A stretch of 64,000 bases of DNA from Diaporthe sp. PMI_573 (lineage: Eukaryota; Ascomycota; Sordariomycetes; Diaporthales; Diaporthaceae): the NCBI GenBank assembly GCA_021399435.1, contig JAJTUP010000003.1, forward strand, positions 2,108,001-2,172,000, written 5' to 3'. Below are positions 12,162 to 22,492 of the stretch, in pieces (position 1 is the first letter of the stretch; the number at the start of each line of letters is the position of its first letter). The notes beneath the pieces are model-generated. The model had not been told where the DNA came from and made no database searches. It saw only the letters and a list, made by a program, of their open reading frames with translations. The translations under genes were made by a program, and so were the position numbers.

Positions 12162-12612
12162 CTAATTGGAGATCCCCGCGGCTCTAAAGAACCGTACATT
12201 GGTAGTAACCCGAGCCTCTTCTTCCTGACAATGACGTTTCGACTTAGCGTCCTTCTTGTTTAATAATTGGATATTATGATGGAATAACTTGGAAGATTGC
12301 TCCTTGGCTTGATGCTTTTGGTGGCGTAAACAGGCCAAGCGGCCTACAGTGATTTGCAGCTTTGTCTGAAGTAAAAACAACTCCTCCTTAGCATCAATCT
12401 CTTCCTTTTCCAAACGCTCTTGTTTAGACAGTAAGCATTTCACTACGGAAGTTAGTAAAAGAACTCAAATAGGAAAGAAAAAGGAATCTACAAGAAGCAG
12501 CCATGTTGTTTCCATTATAAGACTTCCCGGAACAAACATACTTGCTATATCGCGAGGACTTAGGGGTAAAACGGCAGGCGTGATTTGCCTTGAAATAATG
12601 AGAATAAGGCAT
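12162..12612 (-). pseudogene. antisense spliced ORF: Cys-rich head plus coiled coil
   Basis: On the strand opposite to pol, between the chromodomain and the 3' LTR, two frames join through a textbook intron at 12443-12491: a GTAGATTC donor, a TACTAAC branch site and a CCGTAG acceptor. The product is about 133 residues without any stop, although the sense strand is full of stops. The head contains HACRFTPKSSRYSKYV, where Tyr stands at places expected to be Cys (TGC to TAC is a RIP change). The tail is a charged Leu-spaced coiled coil (QERLEKEEIDAKEELFLLQT). From memory, similar Cys-rich plus coiled-coil proteins are frequent hypothetical proteins in mould genomes. The gene is probably damaged at its cysteines. 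Function unknown. Confidence 0.6.
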
Positions 12613-12827
12613 AGTCTCGGAAACAATACCTTTCTAGTTAATAAGGTTAGCAAGGGCGGCTTATTTATTAGACTTCTTTTAAGTCTTTTTAACCTAACCT
12701 CGGGCAATACGTAGCAATATGGTAGGAACAGAAATGCGTAAAGGGAAGTATAGAAAACACAAAGGAAACAGGATGAGAAACTTACTTGAATCTTTGGGGA
12801 CAAAGATGTAAGGAAGGAGGGGAATAA

Positions 12828-13303
12828 TGTTACGACCCTGACAGAAATAAGACCAACGGTTGGTTTTGTAAAGAAATAACCCTACTAGGCCAGCATACCG
12901 GCTAAACGAACGGTACAAGGGACTAAGCTATAGGTTACATAATTACTAATTAGATAAGGCGGATTAATTGGAGCAATAATTAATCCCAGCAATCCAACAC
13001 TATAGAGTGCCAGGAGCGACTAGCGCTCTAGGCGCTCTCCTATATTGGATTGCCAGGAGCGACCAGTGCTCTCGGCGAGCCTTACTAAAGAGATGGATAT
13101 ATAAGGACATACTTGTTACTAGATAGCTAGATAGTATGGACAGCTCTTTAGCAGTTAATCTAAGTATTCACCCCGAATAGCTTTTACTAGCTTGTGATTA
13201 TTGTTAGAAACCCCATTGCTTAATTAACTGCCTTGTTACGTGTCTTGGACATAAACCCTGATCTACGGTTTAGAGGACCCAGGAAACCCCCTTGATCATT
13301 ACA
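12828..13303 (+). mobile_element. 3' LTR of the Gypsy element
   Basis: Starts TGTTACGACCCTGACAG directly after a polypurine tract (aaggaaggaggggaataa) and ends GATCATTACA. The end is a mutated mirror of the start (GGTCGTAACA expected). At 476 bases it is a usual length for mould chromoviruses. It includes a repeated GCCAGGAGCGACYAGYGCTCT segment (about 13011 and 13052). Confidence 0.7.
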
Positions 13304-14225
13304 CTTATACTTAGTATTGCTTGCTTTAATAGTCTCCCTGTGCTTTTTGCTATGCCTACTATTAGTCTCATTAGGCTGATAAAACCCTAATAGTATATTA
13401 TAGGACTCTATCTTATATATATTTATAGGGCGGGCTTAATTGCTATAAAAGTCTGCTAGATTTAGCACTAATAAGCTATATTTGTAACATATCTTTTTGT
13501 TTAACGACATAAGTAATTAATCCAGTCTTACGCCAGGTTGGTTATCTTGACAACTATAATAACTTAGAGGAATATACTAAAGTAAATAACTAGTAAAAGG
13601 ACTAAGACGATATAAGAGCTTGGGATTAACTAAAGAAAGATTTGTAATAATTTTAAGAAAAAAGCTATAGCAGTAGTCTCTGTCTTTTATCCGGAAAGAG
13701 TCTCTTTAGATCACATACTATGCTAAGCCTGTATGGGGTAGCTGCCTGGTTTATATATGTACCTATGTATTTATGGCTGGTTTGCCCTGCCGCCTAAATT
13801 TAAGCCGCATCTGTTGGGGTTTTCTCTTCTTTTCCTTTCCCCCTTTCTTCTCCAGGTTAGTATTTATATATTACAGAAAGTAGTATCTACTCATTAATTT
13901 AAGTAGAAACCCAAGTAACAGTAAGACGGACTATAATGATTCCTACATGAAATAAATTTTAACAGCAGAATGTTATACGAAAGGGGTGTAGTTCCCAATA
14001 GATTGTGCCGAGCAAAGAAGAAGCCAAGCTTGCTCTATTATATGCTGTTGAGTGAAAGTCGACTATAAATGAAGAGGTGTAGTGTAGGTTGGATACTTGA
14101 AGTCCACCTGGTCATACCTCTCAATATATCAAGAACGGAGGAAAACTGCCTGCCTGCGGTGAGTTGGAGTTTTGCAGCCTCAGGCATCCAACCGGTCAAC
14201 AGCACTGATGCGAGCCAGCTGCAAT
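13304..14225. other. AT-rich, no gene recognised
   Basis: TpA-rich sequence without a traceable protein frame until about 14040. Probably old repeat debris. Confidence 0.4.
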
Positions 14226-14746
14226 TCAATTAGTGGCCAGTGCGTGAGGCGCCGCCGGTAAAGGCTTGGCTGTCAACGTGGCCTCCCAATTGGACAAGGG
14301 TGGCATCAAACAGTATCGTATCCTGTGTCAAATATGTAAAACAGTTATATAGTATAGGGCGTATACAGTATTAGATCTTCACTCGTCAAGGTGAATGCTG
14401 AATTACGGAGGTGATTTCCCTGCAGGAAAAGGCCTTCAATTGTGCCAGAGATTTCCGGCTTAACCTGAGTGTTTGGGGCGTCTGAGTAATAGAGCACGCC
14501 GTGCATTGTCAACCCCATGAATGGGGGTACGGTCGGCTGCTGATTGGCATTATACGAAGGATCTATCGCGCGATGGCTGATAGTTCCTGGTTGATTCGTG
14601 AGACCTAAGTCAGGGTTTGGGGCTGGTGACATAGGACGTCGTCGGTGCGCACCTGGGAAGGACGGAGGTCTCGTTGTCTGCTGAGGTGCTCTCCTAAAAG
14701 AGGGTGTTGCTGGCGTAGAGAGATCTCGTGCGGCTGGATGAGGCAA
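14226..14746 (-). CDS. hypothetical protein, possibly a relic
   Basis: A Pro-rich N-terminal half (MPHPAARDLSTPATP) is followed by a more folded stretch (GLTMHGVLYYSDAP, VKPEISGTIEGLFLQ). A possible intron of 44 bases (14323-14366, GTATAC...GACACAG) would join it to a second exon; the spliced length divides by three only with a stop at 14226-14228, giving about 158 residues. The other reading of exon 2 (DTILFDATLVQLGGHVD) looks more protein-like but is out of phase, so a frameshift is possible. Family not recognised. Confidence 0.3.
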
Positions 14747-15161
14747 TGTTGTGGATCGAAGGACATGTGCCCTGCCCGGGGTAGAGGTGCTACTCCCGCA
14801 GTCTATGAGTCAAGAGGTCCAACCAATGAGTCTACAAGCAGTACGACACGGATCCATAGCCTCTCTTCTCTTCACACCAGCGTCGAACACACCTTTACAC
14901 TGTGTGCCGATATGGGCTGCACTCTGAGTCCGTATGTATGGATGTGGTTGAAAGCCTCTACGTCTCCCCGCCCATAGCTTCATTTTCTTTGCAGTCGGGA
15001 TGGCCCATCTGTCTTCGTGGCGCAGTAAGCTGCCGTTTCCACCTGGTCCTTGGTAAGGACCAGGTCCGTCTCGCTCACACGTCGTGGTTGGTCAAGAACA
15101 TCTTGAAAGTCAGATTTAGGAGTAAACAACCTATCAATTGATTTCCGATGTGGTAGTCACC

Positions 15162-15520
15162 CTATTCCTCGTAATTCCCATCATCCACAGCCCCGCCGCC
15201 CCCGAGGGCCGTTCTTTTCACACCTTTGAACACGTCTCTGGTGTACAAGACGCTCGGGAAATGGTCCTCCATCTTCCTAAGGCTGAGGATTTTAGTTCCA
15301 TTGGGAAGCAGTACACTCATCGTGAAACCCGTCTCATCCGTGGCTTGTATGGCACTCTGAAACTCTTCCAACGTAGCAACATCCCTCCCCGCGACAGACT
15401 CGATAAACATGCCAGGCTTAATCCCGTATAGATGAGCGGGACTGCCGGTCGAGACGGATGAGATAAAGATCTTGGAACGGCAGTTTCCTTGGTTGAATTG
15501 CGCTTAAAGGGACGGTCTGT
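15162..15520 (-). pseudogene. PDZ-like fragment of an HtrA/Nma111-type protease
   Basis: The reverse strand reads IFISSVSTGSPAHLYGIKPGMF, then IESVAGRDVATLEEFQSAI and LPNGTKILSLRKMEDHFP. This is the pattern of a PDZ domain in HtrA-type serine proteases: the G-S-P-A turn, 'I.SV.G', and 'L..F..AI'. The protease domain is absent and a stop stands just upstream (about 15508), with RIP-like sequence beyond. Assignment to Nma111 rather than another PDZ protein is an inference. Confidence 0.45.
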
Positions 15521-16715
15521 AAATGAAAGCCCCGCAGAAGTGGATAAGTTCTCGGGACTATATCTCGTAGACCATTTCTGTACCCTAAACTACGTAGGTA
15601 GTCTCTAACTCTAGTGTGTAAAAGATAGAGGGCATATAGCTTGTCTCCTCTGACGTACCATTCCAGACTATATAAGATTTCTCCTGGTCGCTTGTCAGTA
15701 TTATGGCCAGTTTATATAACTACTAATTTACTTGCGTGAGTAGGCAATTAAGGCCGTTATATCTTTTTAAGTGATGTAGATCTACTGTGCCAGTATGCGT
15801 ATTTCTTTTGATTTAATAAAAAGTGGGATTACAGGGCGCTCTATATTAGTCGAGTTCTTAGCGAGAAGTTGGTAGATAATTTCCGCATAGATGCTTGGTT
15901 GCTTAAGGTCTCTGTCAAAGATTAACAGATCAGAAAGCTTTATGCCGCCAGGATCTTTGGTAAGAGGTTTTTAATGTTAAGAGATATCTATAATGTTAAG
16001 ACTTTTATAAAGGTTATCGGAATTCTAAGAGGGTAAATATATTATAGCTAAGGTCTACTGCTCTTTAATACCGACTACCTCGTTTATATAGGCCGTGGCA
16101 CAGTGGCAATTAAGGCGACTTCTATGCAAGTAAGTACTAACAGACAGCATGGTTTACAGTACTTTTCCAAACGGCCACTTCCAGACCACCCCCAGAAGAC
16201 TAACTACACTATAACCGCTATATATATAATTGAAACTCAAGCAGGCATTAGGCCCTCCCGAGAAACATAAACCCTTATATAGGCGCATTTCTTATAAAAT
16301 GACCACCACCTTCTGGAAATCTCTTACCCTATTTACTTAGAGCGCCAAGATTAAGACCGGTCTATCCTTATAATATATTCTCGCAAAGATACCTCCGTCT
16401 AAACCCCCCTCCAGCCCTCTCATTACTATAAGGGCCATTATACGGCAGTCTCGATCTCAGTCAGGCACTATAGTAAAACAAACGTCTATATTTTAAATAC
16501 TAAAGACAGACATATCCTAATACATAGCCTCAAAAGAGCTAGGGCCACAGCTAATAAAATTACAGATTGCCTCCTAAAAATCAGGCAAACTTGTATACTA
16601 TAGAAGTCTTACTCCCTTATTATTTCTTAAAACTACCTACTATTAGTTCTTTTATTCTATCTAATTAATCGATAAGTCTAAAGTGCCAAGTAAAAAAGAA
16701 ATGTAGGAGACTTAC
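15521..16715. other. RIP-like AT-rich tract
   Basis: No gene or known element could be read on either strand. Dense TpA and scattered stops suggest an old transposon too decayed to name. Confidence 0.4.
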
Positions 16716-17193
16716 TGTTATGATCACACCAAACCTTTGTGGGGTTCAGTAGGTAACCTGTAGGGTTTATGTTAGCAATACGGCGTAGAGGTGATACTTG
16801 ACTGCTCTGTGTAAGACACGATGATTCTGCGAGTATGATCACTAGCTGTGAGGCTATCCAGTTGTTGGACTGAATACTTAGATTGCCGACTGAAGAGTCT
16901 GTTCTATGAAAGCTATCTACTGTGGTGATGACCATGTCCTTATATGTTCTGACTCTTCAGTGGCTCGACAGGATCGATAGTGATCGTGTCGACCGCTCCT
17001 GGTGTTTGTTCGATAGGATCGATGTCGAGTCCATCGATCCGTTCCTAGGGTGGGTCCCTGACCCTAACCCTGGTCTTGGCGTATCCCGTGACTCTGCCAA
17101 CTAGTGCCGCGGGGCTGGCGTTGTGGCATCCGATCCGGGTTGTCTGGGTCACCCGAACGGGTCCCCTTGGTGCCAACGTGTTGGTTCATAACA
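16716..17193. mobile_element. solo LTR, second family, little mutated
   Basis: 478 bases with perfect 8-base inverted ends, TGTTATGA...TCATAACA. A homologous copy is at 35626-36115. The left flank is cttac and the right flank ttata, so a clean target duplication is not visible. The middle (about 16965-17040) is rich in ATCGAT/GTCGA motifs and differs from the other copy. Confidence 0.8.
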
Positions 17194-17657
17194 TTATAAT
17201 ACCAACAGGTAGCGATATTTTTGGTACAAGTAAAGTCTAACCTATTAAAGTCGTCTAATAGTTATTTATAAAGTATATAACGGCATATTTATGTATAAGT
17301 CGGAAGGCGAGAGTATCGGATTATACCTGGCAGTATTCCTAGCCGTTTTAACCAGACCTAAGGTTCCTACAATAGTTATGCCTGCTATTCTCGCTGAGAA
17401 TAGTCTGGTAACTTAGTTCCGATATATTATTTGGTGTCTCTACTAAGCTTGAATCAATACTTATAGGAGTGTCTATATTATTAAGCTCTAAGGACTAAAA
17501 CCAAGATGTTAAATTACGTATAGCGGCATTGCTGCCGAGTTTCTTGGAGGGATATATGTTGAGAAAATAGGTTATTGACAGCTTGAATACTTTAGAAATC
17601 AAAGGTAAACAGAGATTTATATATACCACGGATCCTTAGGCCTGGCTACATTAGGCC
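17194..17657. other. AT-rich decayed sequence
   Basis: TpA-rich, no frame recognised. Confidence 0.4.
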
Positions 17658-17737
17658 TCTCCTACAGCCGGGCCCTCCCACAGTTAGGCTCTCCCACAGT
17701 CGGGCCTTCCCACAGTCGGGCCTTCCCACAGTCGGGC
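17658..17737. repeat. 16-bp tandem repeat, five units
   Basis: Five units of tcccacagtcgggcct type (16 bases); the last two are identical and the first is the most diverged (cctacagccgggc). GC-rich, and located at the border between AT-rich debris and a GC-rich stretch. Confidence 0.85.
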
Positions 17738-17793
17738 CCAATGCACTCAGCGCCGGCAATTGGACTAATGCTCCTCTTCTTACCCCTGGAATT

Positions 17794-18240
17794 CTAAATT
17801 TCGACCTTCTCCCAGCTCCGTTTCTCCCACTTGCCCAGCAATGCGGCGCCCGCGACCAGAATGCCGAACACCCTGCGAGATTGAGATCGCTGATGGCCAG
17901 GTTTAAGGCTCGCCCTGTCCACGCTTACTCACGATATAGCGGTCTGGCTGGTTGCCCTGTCAGGGGAGTATTTCAGACAGGCTCGGTCGGCGATGATAGG
18001 ACGACGGCGCCGCCGACATCCGGCCCACTTGACGTTGCAGTCCGTTCAGGGTGAAAGAACAAACCCACACGGAATTCATCAAGGAGGAGACCTCGCCCCG
18101 GAATGACCCCAGCCGGCGGGTTCATGCTATCGCCGGGCGTCTTCGAGGAAAACGCTGGTCGCTTTTTGAGACGTGTTAGGCACCCGTGACTACATGCGCG
18201 CACGCTTCAACTTCGTCGACAGCATTCTAAGCAACTTCCC
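17794..18240 (-). pseudogene. C-terminal gene fragment with an intron
   Basis: A stop at 17794-17796 ends an exon reading VFGILVAGAALLGKWEKRSW, a possible membrane segment. A plausible intron at 17873-17932 (GTGAGTAAGC...TCTCGCAG) joins it to an exon reading PIIADRACLKYSPDRA. Further upstream only short frames remain (EFRVGLFFHPERTATS). The family is not recognised and the gene seems truncated. Confidence 0.3.
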
Positions 18241-18588
18241 TCAACATCACCTTATGGACATGTTGTGACTAAACCGCAGGGACAGTATGAGCCTGCGAGA
18301 TATGGTCCCCTCGCTGATGCTTCGCCTCGGGCGCAACCAGGATGCCTACATTTCATTAAGTGGTGGGCAGCGTGTGACCCTGGTCGTTACGACTGGGGCG
18401 ATATGGTGCTGCCTTACTTAGATACGAGGGACGTGGATGTTCTCGAGGATCCTACGTGGTGACGGGCGGATTTCTAAACCTCAGTCATGCGGCTGCTGTG
18501 ATTTTGAGCAAGTTGCGCGTTCTGTCGGATCTATGGTGTTGGGTTATTTTGAAACGAGCTATTTTCGCTTGAGCTTCCCTTCCTAACC

Positions 18589-19573
18589 TTAATCTATCAG
18601 AATAGGTCGCTCGAAGCTCGAACCAACACTGGGCCATTCAATCTGGTACTTAATTCGTAATGTGAACAGATGCTGATCGAGATCCTTTACCCATTCATCA
18701 CAGTCCCAATTAACCCAATAGTCGACGAGGTCCCTCCACACGGCTTGGGGCTTCGTCAAGTTCACATACACCACCATCCCTCCATTCTTTTTTATCTCCC
18801 TCGCAAAAAGTTTGGCCAATCGCTTCGGTCCATCAAGCTCGAGCTTGGTGCCAACAATCAAGAGCAAATGTGGGTCAGCGGCCTGATCTTGTTGAATGAT
18901 ATCCGTGATGGCTTCTCCAGATGCGTGCTGTTGCTGACCAATTCGGACGATATCCGGTAGAAGAATGCCGACTACTATGTGACGTCTGCCTGCCGTCTCT
19001 CTAGCCGTAGAATACGCCACACATCGAGGGCAACGAAGGTTAGCCTCTGCCGAGAATTCGAGCTTGTAGCCCTCTAATGGAAAGGTTTCGGAGCAATGTG
19101 AACAGCGCAGGAGGTGAAGTGAGCCATGAAGCTGAACGCATTTACTTCTAGTCTGTCTAGGTCTGTCGAGAGCCCTGCCTTAGCTTCGAGCATATCGATG
19201 TTCTGGTTGTAACATCGGAGCAGCTTGCCGCTGTCTGAGAGCTGTTTGATGAATTCGTGGAGCCTTGTAGGCTTGCTGGACCTTGCGAGTTGGTACAAAC
19301 TTAGGGCAGACTTTTATAGCAGACGTCTTGACGCCTCGTTACGCGTGGCAGTCTCGCTAAAAAGCTCGCCTTTGGCATACAGTCCTTCTGGTAAACGATA
19401 GTCCTATGTATTGTAAGCATGGCTCTTTAGGAGGGACGGAAAATATGTACTGGAATTCCTGCAGCAGTGCTAATTCCAGCCCCCGTTATTTTGAGGGCTT
19501 TGTGGGATTGGTATATTGCATGCGCAATCAGGGAGAGCTCAAGCTCCGAGCTAGGATCAACGGATGTCCACAT
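18589..19573 (-). pseudogene. sirtuin (Sir2-family NAD-dependent deacylase), broken
   Basis: From an ATG at 19571-19573 the reverse strand reads in pieces a whole small sirtuin: the NAD-binding ITGAGISTAAGIP at about 19450-19490, LPEGLYAKGELFS, then CYNQNIDMLE (normally TQNID), the catalytic-His motif VQLHGS, the zinc pairs CSHC and CPRC, LLLIVGTKL, and VVYVNLTKP near the C-terminus. Breaks: a frameshift just after GAGIS...IP (about 19445), an in-frame TAA at 19314-19316, and a one-base shift at about 19141-19143 right before VQLHGS. The Thr of TQN is also lost. The copy is dead but recent enough to be read end to end. Resemblance is to the Hst-like sirtuins of moulds. Confidence 0.8.
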
Positions 19574-20460
19574 CTTTAGTATGCGTGGTGTTGTGGTGGT
19601 GTTTAGCTACAGGAATCTTCGAGGATCGGGAAGAAGATGGAGAATCTGCCATCTTCGGAGGGCCCTGACCAGGCTTTATATACGCAGACTCTCCCACTCC
19701 AACTCACCCACTGCTAGAGGATCCCCTGAAGCGGCGCGGCCTGGTCCATGATGGAACCCCACACGGTATCCTTGCCGATTGGCCATCGACCTTAACGCGA
19801 GCCATATACTCACTGAATTGGTCTGTCCAAGGCATGGACGAGGGCGATACTGTGCGCCTGTCCTAGCCCCCCCCCCCATGTCATCTGATATGTAGCCTTC
19901 CATCCTTTGGAGCCAACCACGACGGAGATACCTTTACCTCGCTTGAAGGAAAGGTGCTAAGGTGCTAAAGGGAAACCGCAGCTCGGACTCGGACCTTCCG
20001 AGTAGCGATATTGGCTCGAAAGGACTGGCCAGTACCTTTATTGCAGAAACGGCAAGCTATTGGCTCAGGCGTGGTAAGGTGCCTGACGCATGTCCATAAA
20101 AGGGTCACGCCTCCCACTGTCGTCCCGTTCCTCTTCCACTTCCTTCCCAGTCACAGCTTCTACTCATCCTTCCCCTCTTTCTGCATGGTCTCCGTTTCAA
20201 AGATTTGTGGACACAGCAGGTGTACTTTCCATTATAAGGTCCGATACATGTCCGCGGACGGGTCACAAACTTCCCAGCTCAACTCCTTTTGGAGGCTATC
20301 AGTCTACAGTTGTGCGGCCGCCTGGGCAAGGAAATGCAACAAACCGATGCCTTGTCCCGACGGCTCAGGCATAGCGGGCCCATGAGACCTCGGTAATGGT
20401 CGAGCTAACATATGTTGCCATTGGTGTCGGAGTAGACCCTAATACACTCTAAGATTTGAT
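19574..20460. other. no clear gene
   Basis: GC content is near normal but frames are short. A run of 10 C bases lies at about 19868. Upstream remnants of the sirtuin locus or another dead gene are possible; nothing recognised. Confidence 0.4.
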
Positions 20461-20652
20461 GAGTCCCCTCAGTATCCAGAGAGATTCTGGCGAACAGCGG
20501 GAGCGAGAGGATGATGATATACTCGCATGTGTATATAGCCGAGTGCCAAGACAATGTGATCCTCGATAAGGCGAGGGAACTGGTCTTGCACTATAGCAAG
20601 GGGCTCTTCATCTGGGCATACACCCTCGTCAGGGCTGCCTAGGAAGTATATG
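20461..20652 (+). pseudogene. possible NACHT-domain relic
   Basis: One frame reads DNVILDKARELVLHYSKG then LFIWAYTLVRAA before a TAG. This resembles the helical arm of fungal NACHT NTPases, where 'L..KA.GLFIWA.T' is a strong signature. No P-loop is found nearby and the flanks are unreadable. Called on a short motif only. Confidence 0.35.
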
Positions 20653-21025
20653 TAAGACCAGGCTGCTCGTTCCAACTCCGTCTCGTATTCTTTCTAGCCC
20701 CATCCGTCTCCAGATTTAGAGCCCCGCCACAGTCCCAGAGGGTCCCACCTCTAGGTTCCCAGTAGCTTAGCCGCAGTGCTGGCCTCTAGGCCGGGCCGGA
20801 ACTTCCGTTTGTGCTCCAAAAATAAGTCGTAAACGCGTGCTAAAAATAGCCGTACTGGAGGTGGTTAGCCACCGTTCTTCTACTTAAATGAGTACAATCT
20901 TCCTCTACGATAAATGGATTTGTCGAGGAGCTATAGTGATTGAATAAGACAAGCATTGGGATATATAAGGAAATTCCTAGGAGAAATCCCTACCAAAACT
21001 CCCTACACATAGATTCCCCACAACA

Positions 21026-21595
21026 ATGTCGCCCTGTCGAACCAGTGCACAGAGAGCAAGAAGGTCCTTCTATACCCGTCGACAAGGAATAATGAAAAAG
21101 TTGCATGAGATAAACATTTTGACAGAGGCAAATGTAGCTCTCATCAGCGTCTACAAGGGCAAGACCTTCTACTATGACGAAGACGGCGTTCTGGAGCGCT
21201 TCGGGATCCCAGACCAATTCTCAGATCACTTCGGACCAGACGATGTCGAGTTAGTACGCCAAAGGAGTCACAGGTCGTCTCCTTACCCAAGGAGTACTTC
21301 GTCCTCTTATTCAACACCAGCCTCGACCTCATCCACTATCAACTCAACATCGCCAGTCACACCAATTATATCCTCCAACCAAAACCACCTAGCCTCGCGG
21401 GTCCCAGCCAGGCCTACAGTTGCAGGCCCCCTAAGCAATACGAGCTTGAACACAGCTCCGACCAACTGCCGCCTACCAGAGCTGCTCGCTCGGTCGCAAC
21501 AGGGCAGCCTTGACTTTTTAGATGTTGACTTTCTTGCTCGGGGTTGGAAGAGAACACAAGAAATTTGGATGAGGGTTCTGCCCTTTGCGGTATAA
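21026..21595 (+). CDS. divergent MADS-box-like protein
   Basis: A 189-residue open frame. Residues ~12-50 align with the MADS (SRF-type) DNA-binding domain: RRSFYTRRQGIMKKLHEI against the usual RxVTFxKRRxGLxKKAxEL, then ILTEANVALISVYKGKTFYY against LCDAEVALIIFSxxGKLxxY. The basic patch and the hydrophobic core of the first helix and strands are kept. The rest is Ser/Thr/Pro-rich, as in transcription factors, without a recognisable second domain. The start is right at the MADS box, as usual for the family. It lies between dead genes yet keeps an open frame, so it may be alive or newly decaying. A DNA-binding role is inferred. Confidence 0.6.
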   Translation: MSPCRTSAQRARRSFYTRRQGIMKKLHEINILTEANVALISVYKGKTFYYDEDGVLERFGIPDQFSDHFGPDDVELVRQRSHRSSPYPRSTSSSYSTPASTSSTINSTSPVTPIISSNQNHLASRVPARPTVAGPLSNTSLNTAPTNCRLPELLARSQQGSLDFLDVDFLARGWKRTQEIWMRVLPFAV

Positions 21596-21881
21596 CAATA
21601 GTGCTTCTATAGAGTTGACATTTATTCCTACGAGTCTGTAAATCTCCTAGCACTGTGCGCCTTACAACCCCACTCCTTCCCGTGCCGGGCAATCCAAGAA
21701 AGCACAGATATACCAGGAACCCACAAGCATTTAATACCGTCCATACTATTGGAGTTCGCCGTTCTGGTGGTGGTGTATAGAGCCTGATGCTAGTCTCGCA
21801 AGCTCTCTCTCGGTCCATGGAGGGATAACGAGACCCTCTGTAGCCTTCTTAATTGCCTGGTCGACGTTGTTAGGCAGCCCT

Positions 21882-22380
21882 TTAATCAGCTTTGGGGGGA
21901 CTTACAATTATCTGGTTGCGGATCTCCTCTAATTTTTCTTTGCCACCAAGTTCGTTCAACCCATTACCTTTGACCTTTTTGATGACAAGTTCCATGACAA
22001 TTGAGATGCCCTCTGCATATTTCCATACATCTTTGTTCGCAGATCCCGCGTATTTCAATTGCTCGCCCACAACGTCCAGCCATGAAATAATACCCGTACA
22101 CTGTAGAACGCTACCGCCTAGTGCAAGTGTTTGGGCGCCTTCAAGTCGGAAAAGAAAGTGGATTGTACCTGGGGGAAGGACTGTCCAGCCCGGGCGGAGA
22201 ATAATACATCTCCACCAGCTGTCTCTTGTAGTGTCCATCAGGATTAATTATCCAATCACGGTATTCTTCGCGGGTCGGGCGCGACATCCACCCAAAGCCG
22301 ATGCAGCCGTAATCCAGGTTGAGATTCCGTACCTGTCTGTGTGAGGTACCATATTTTGTCTGTTAGGTCCTGCTTATTTA
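21882..22380 (-). pseudogene. JmjC-domain protein, C-terminal part, frameshifted
   Basis: The reverse strand reads RPGWTVLPPGTIHFLFRLEG then AQTLALGGSVLQCTGIISWL, the end of a fungal JmjC (cupin) domain: the 'PPGTIH' His is the third metal ligand in this fold and 'LALGGHVL' is the usual following strand. Upstream, IGFGWMSRPTREEYRDW and GHYKRQLVEMYY continue the protein in another frame, so there is a frameshift at about 22195-22205. A copy of the CAGTAAAAGG-type repeat interrupts the sequence further upstream. The N-terminal half is not found with certainty. Confidence 0.6.
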
Positions 22381-22492
22381 ATACCCCTATATTACACCAG
22401 TGATCCCTCAAGCCACAGAAGCCTCAGACCTACACTACCACTACTAAAACAGTTAACTAGAGATTTCAGCGACACCCATTTCGCCCTTTACT
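22370..22492 (-). repeat. third, older copy of the NLR-flanking repeat
   Basis: On the reverse strand it reads GGGCGAAATGGGTGTCGCTG, then AAATCTCTAGTTAACTGTTTTAGTAGTGG, matching the repeats at 28132-28271 and 33501-33641 but with more changes and a damaged terminus (AGTAGTAAAGGGCG in place of CAGTAAAAGGCG). It sits at the broken edge of the JmjC gene. No inverted partner is seen nearby. Confidence 0.75.

Larger units (their letters stand above)
6818..13303 (+). mobile_element. RIP-degraded Ty3/Gypsy chromodomain retrotransposon
   Basis: Reading through many TAA/TAG codons gives the pol order of a chromovirus: protease end (LGIP-LRKNNP-ID) near 7275-7330; reverse transcriptase with FTALDLKGAYNLIRI near 8590-8630 and YLNDILIYS near 9320-9345; RNase H ([14 protein letters not shown]) near 9870; integrase with zinc-finger-side HQGI near 10405, DFIIKL near 11080, LDRETVFTS near 11280 and a TDGQTE-like stretch near 11370; then a chromodomain (EWEIEKIL, YLVKWKDY, TWESF) at about 11955-12105. 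A purine-rich tract at about 12806-12824 precedes the 3' LTR. The 5' LTR and gag are not recognisable. Almost every stop is explained by CAA/CAG/TGG mutated as RIP does. A stretch at about 7868-8160 is less mutated and may be foreign. Confidence 0.85.
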
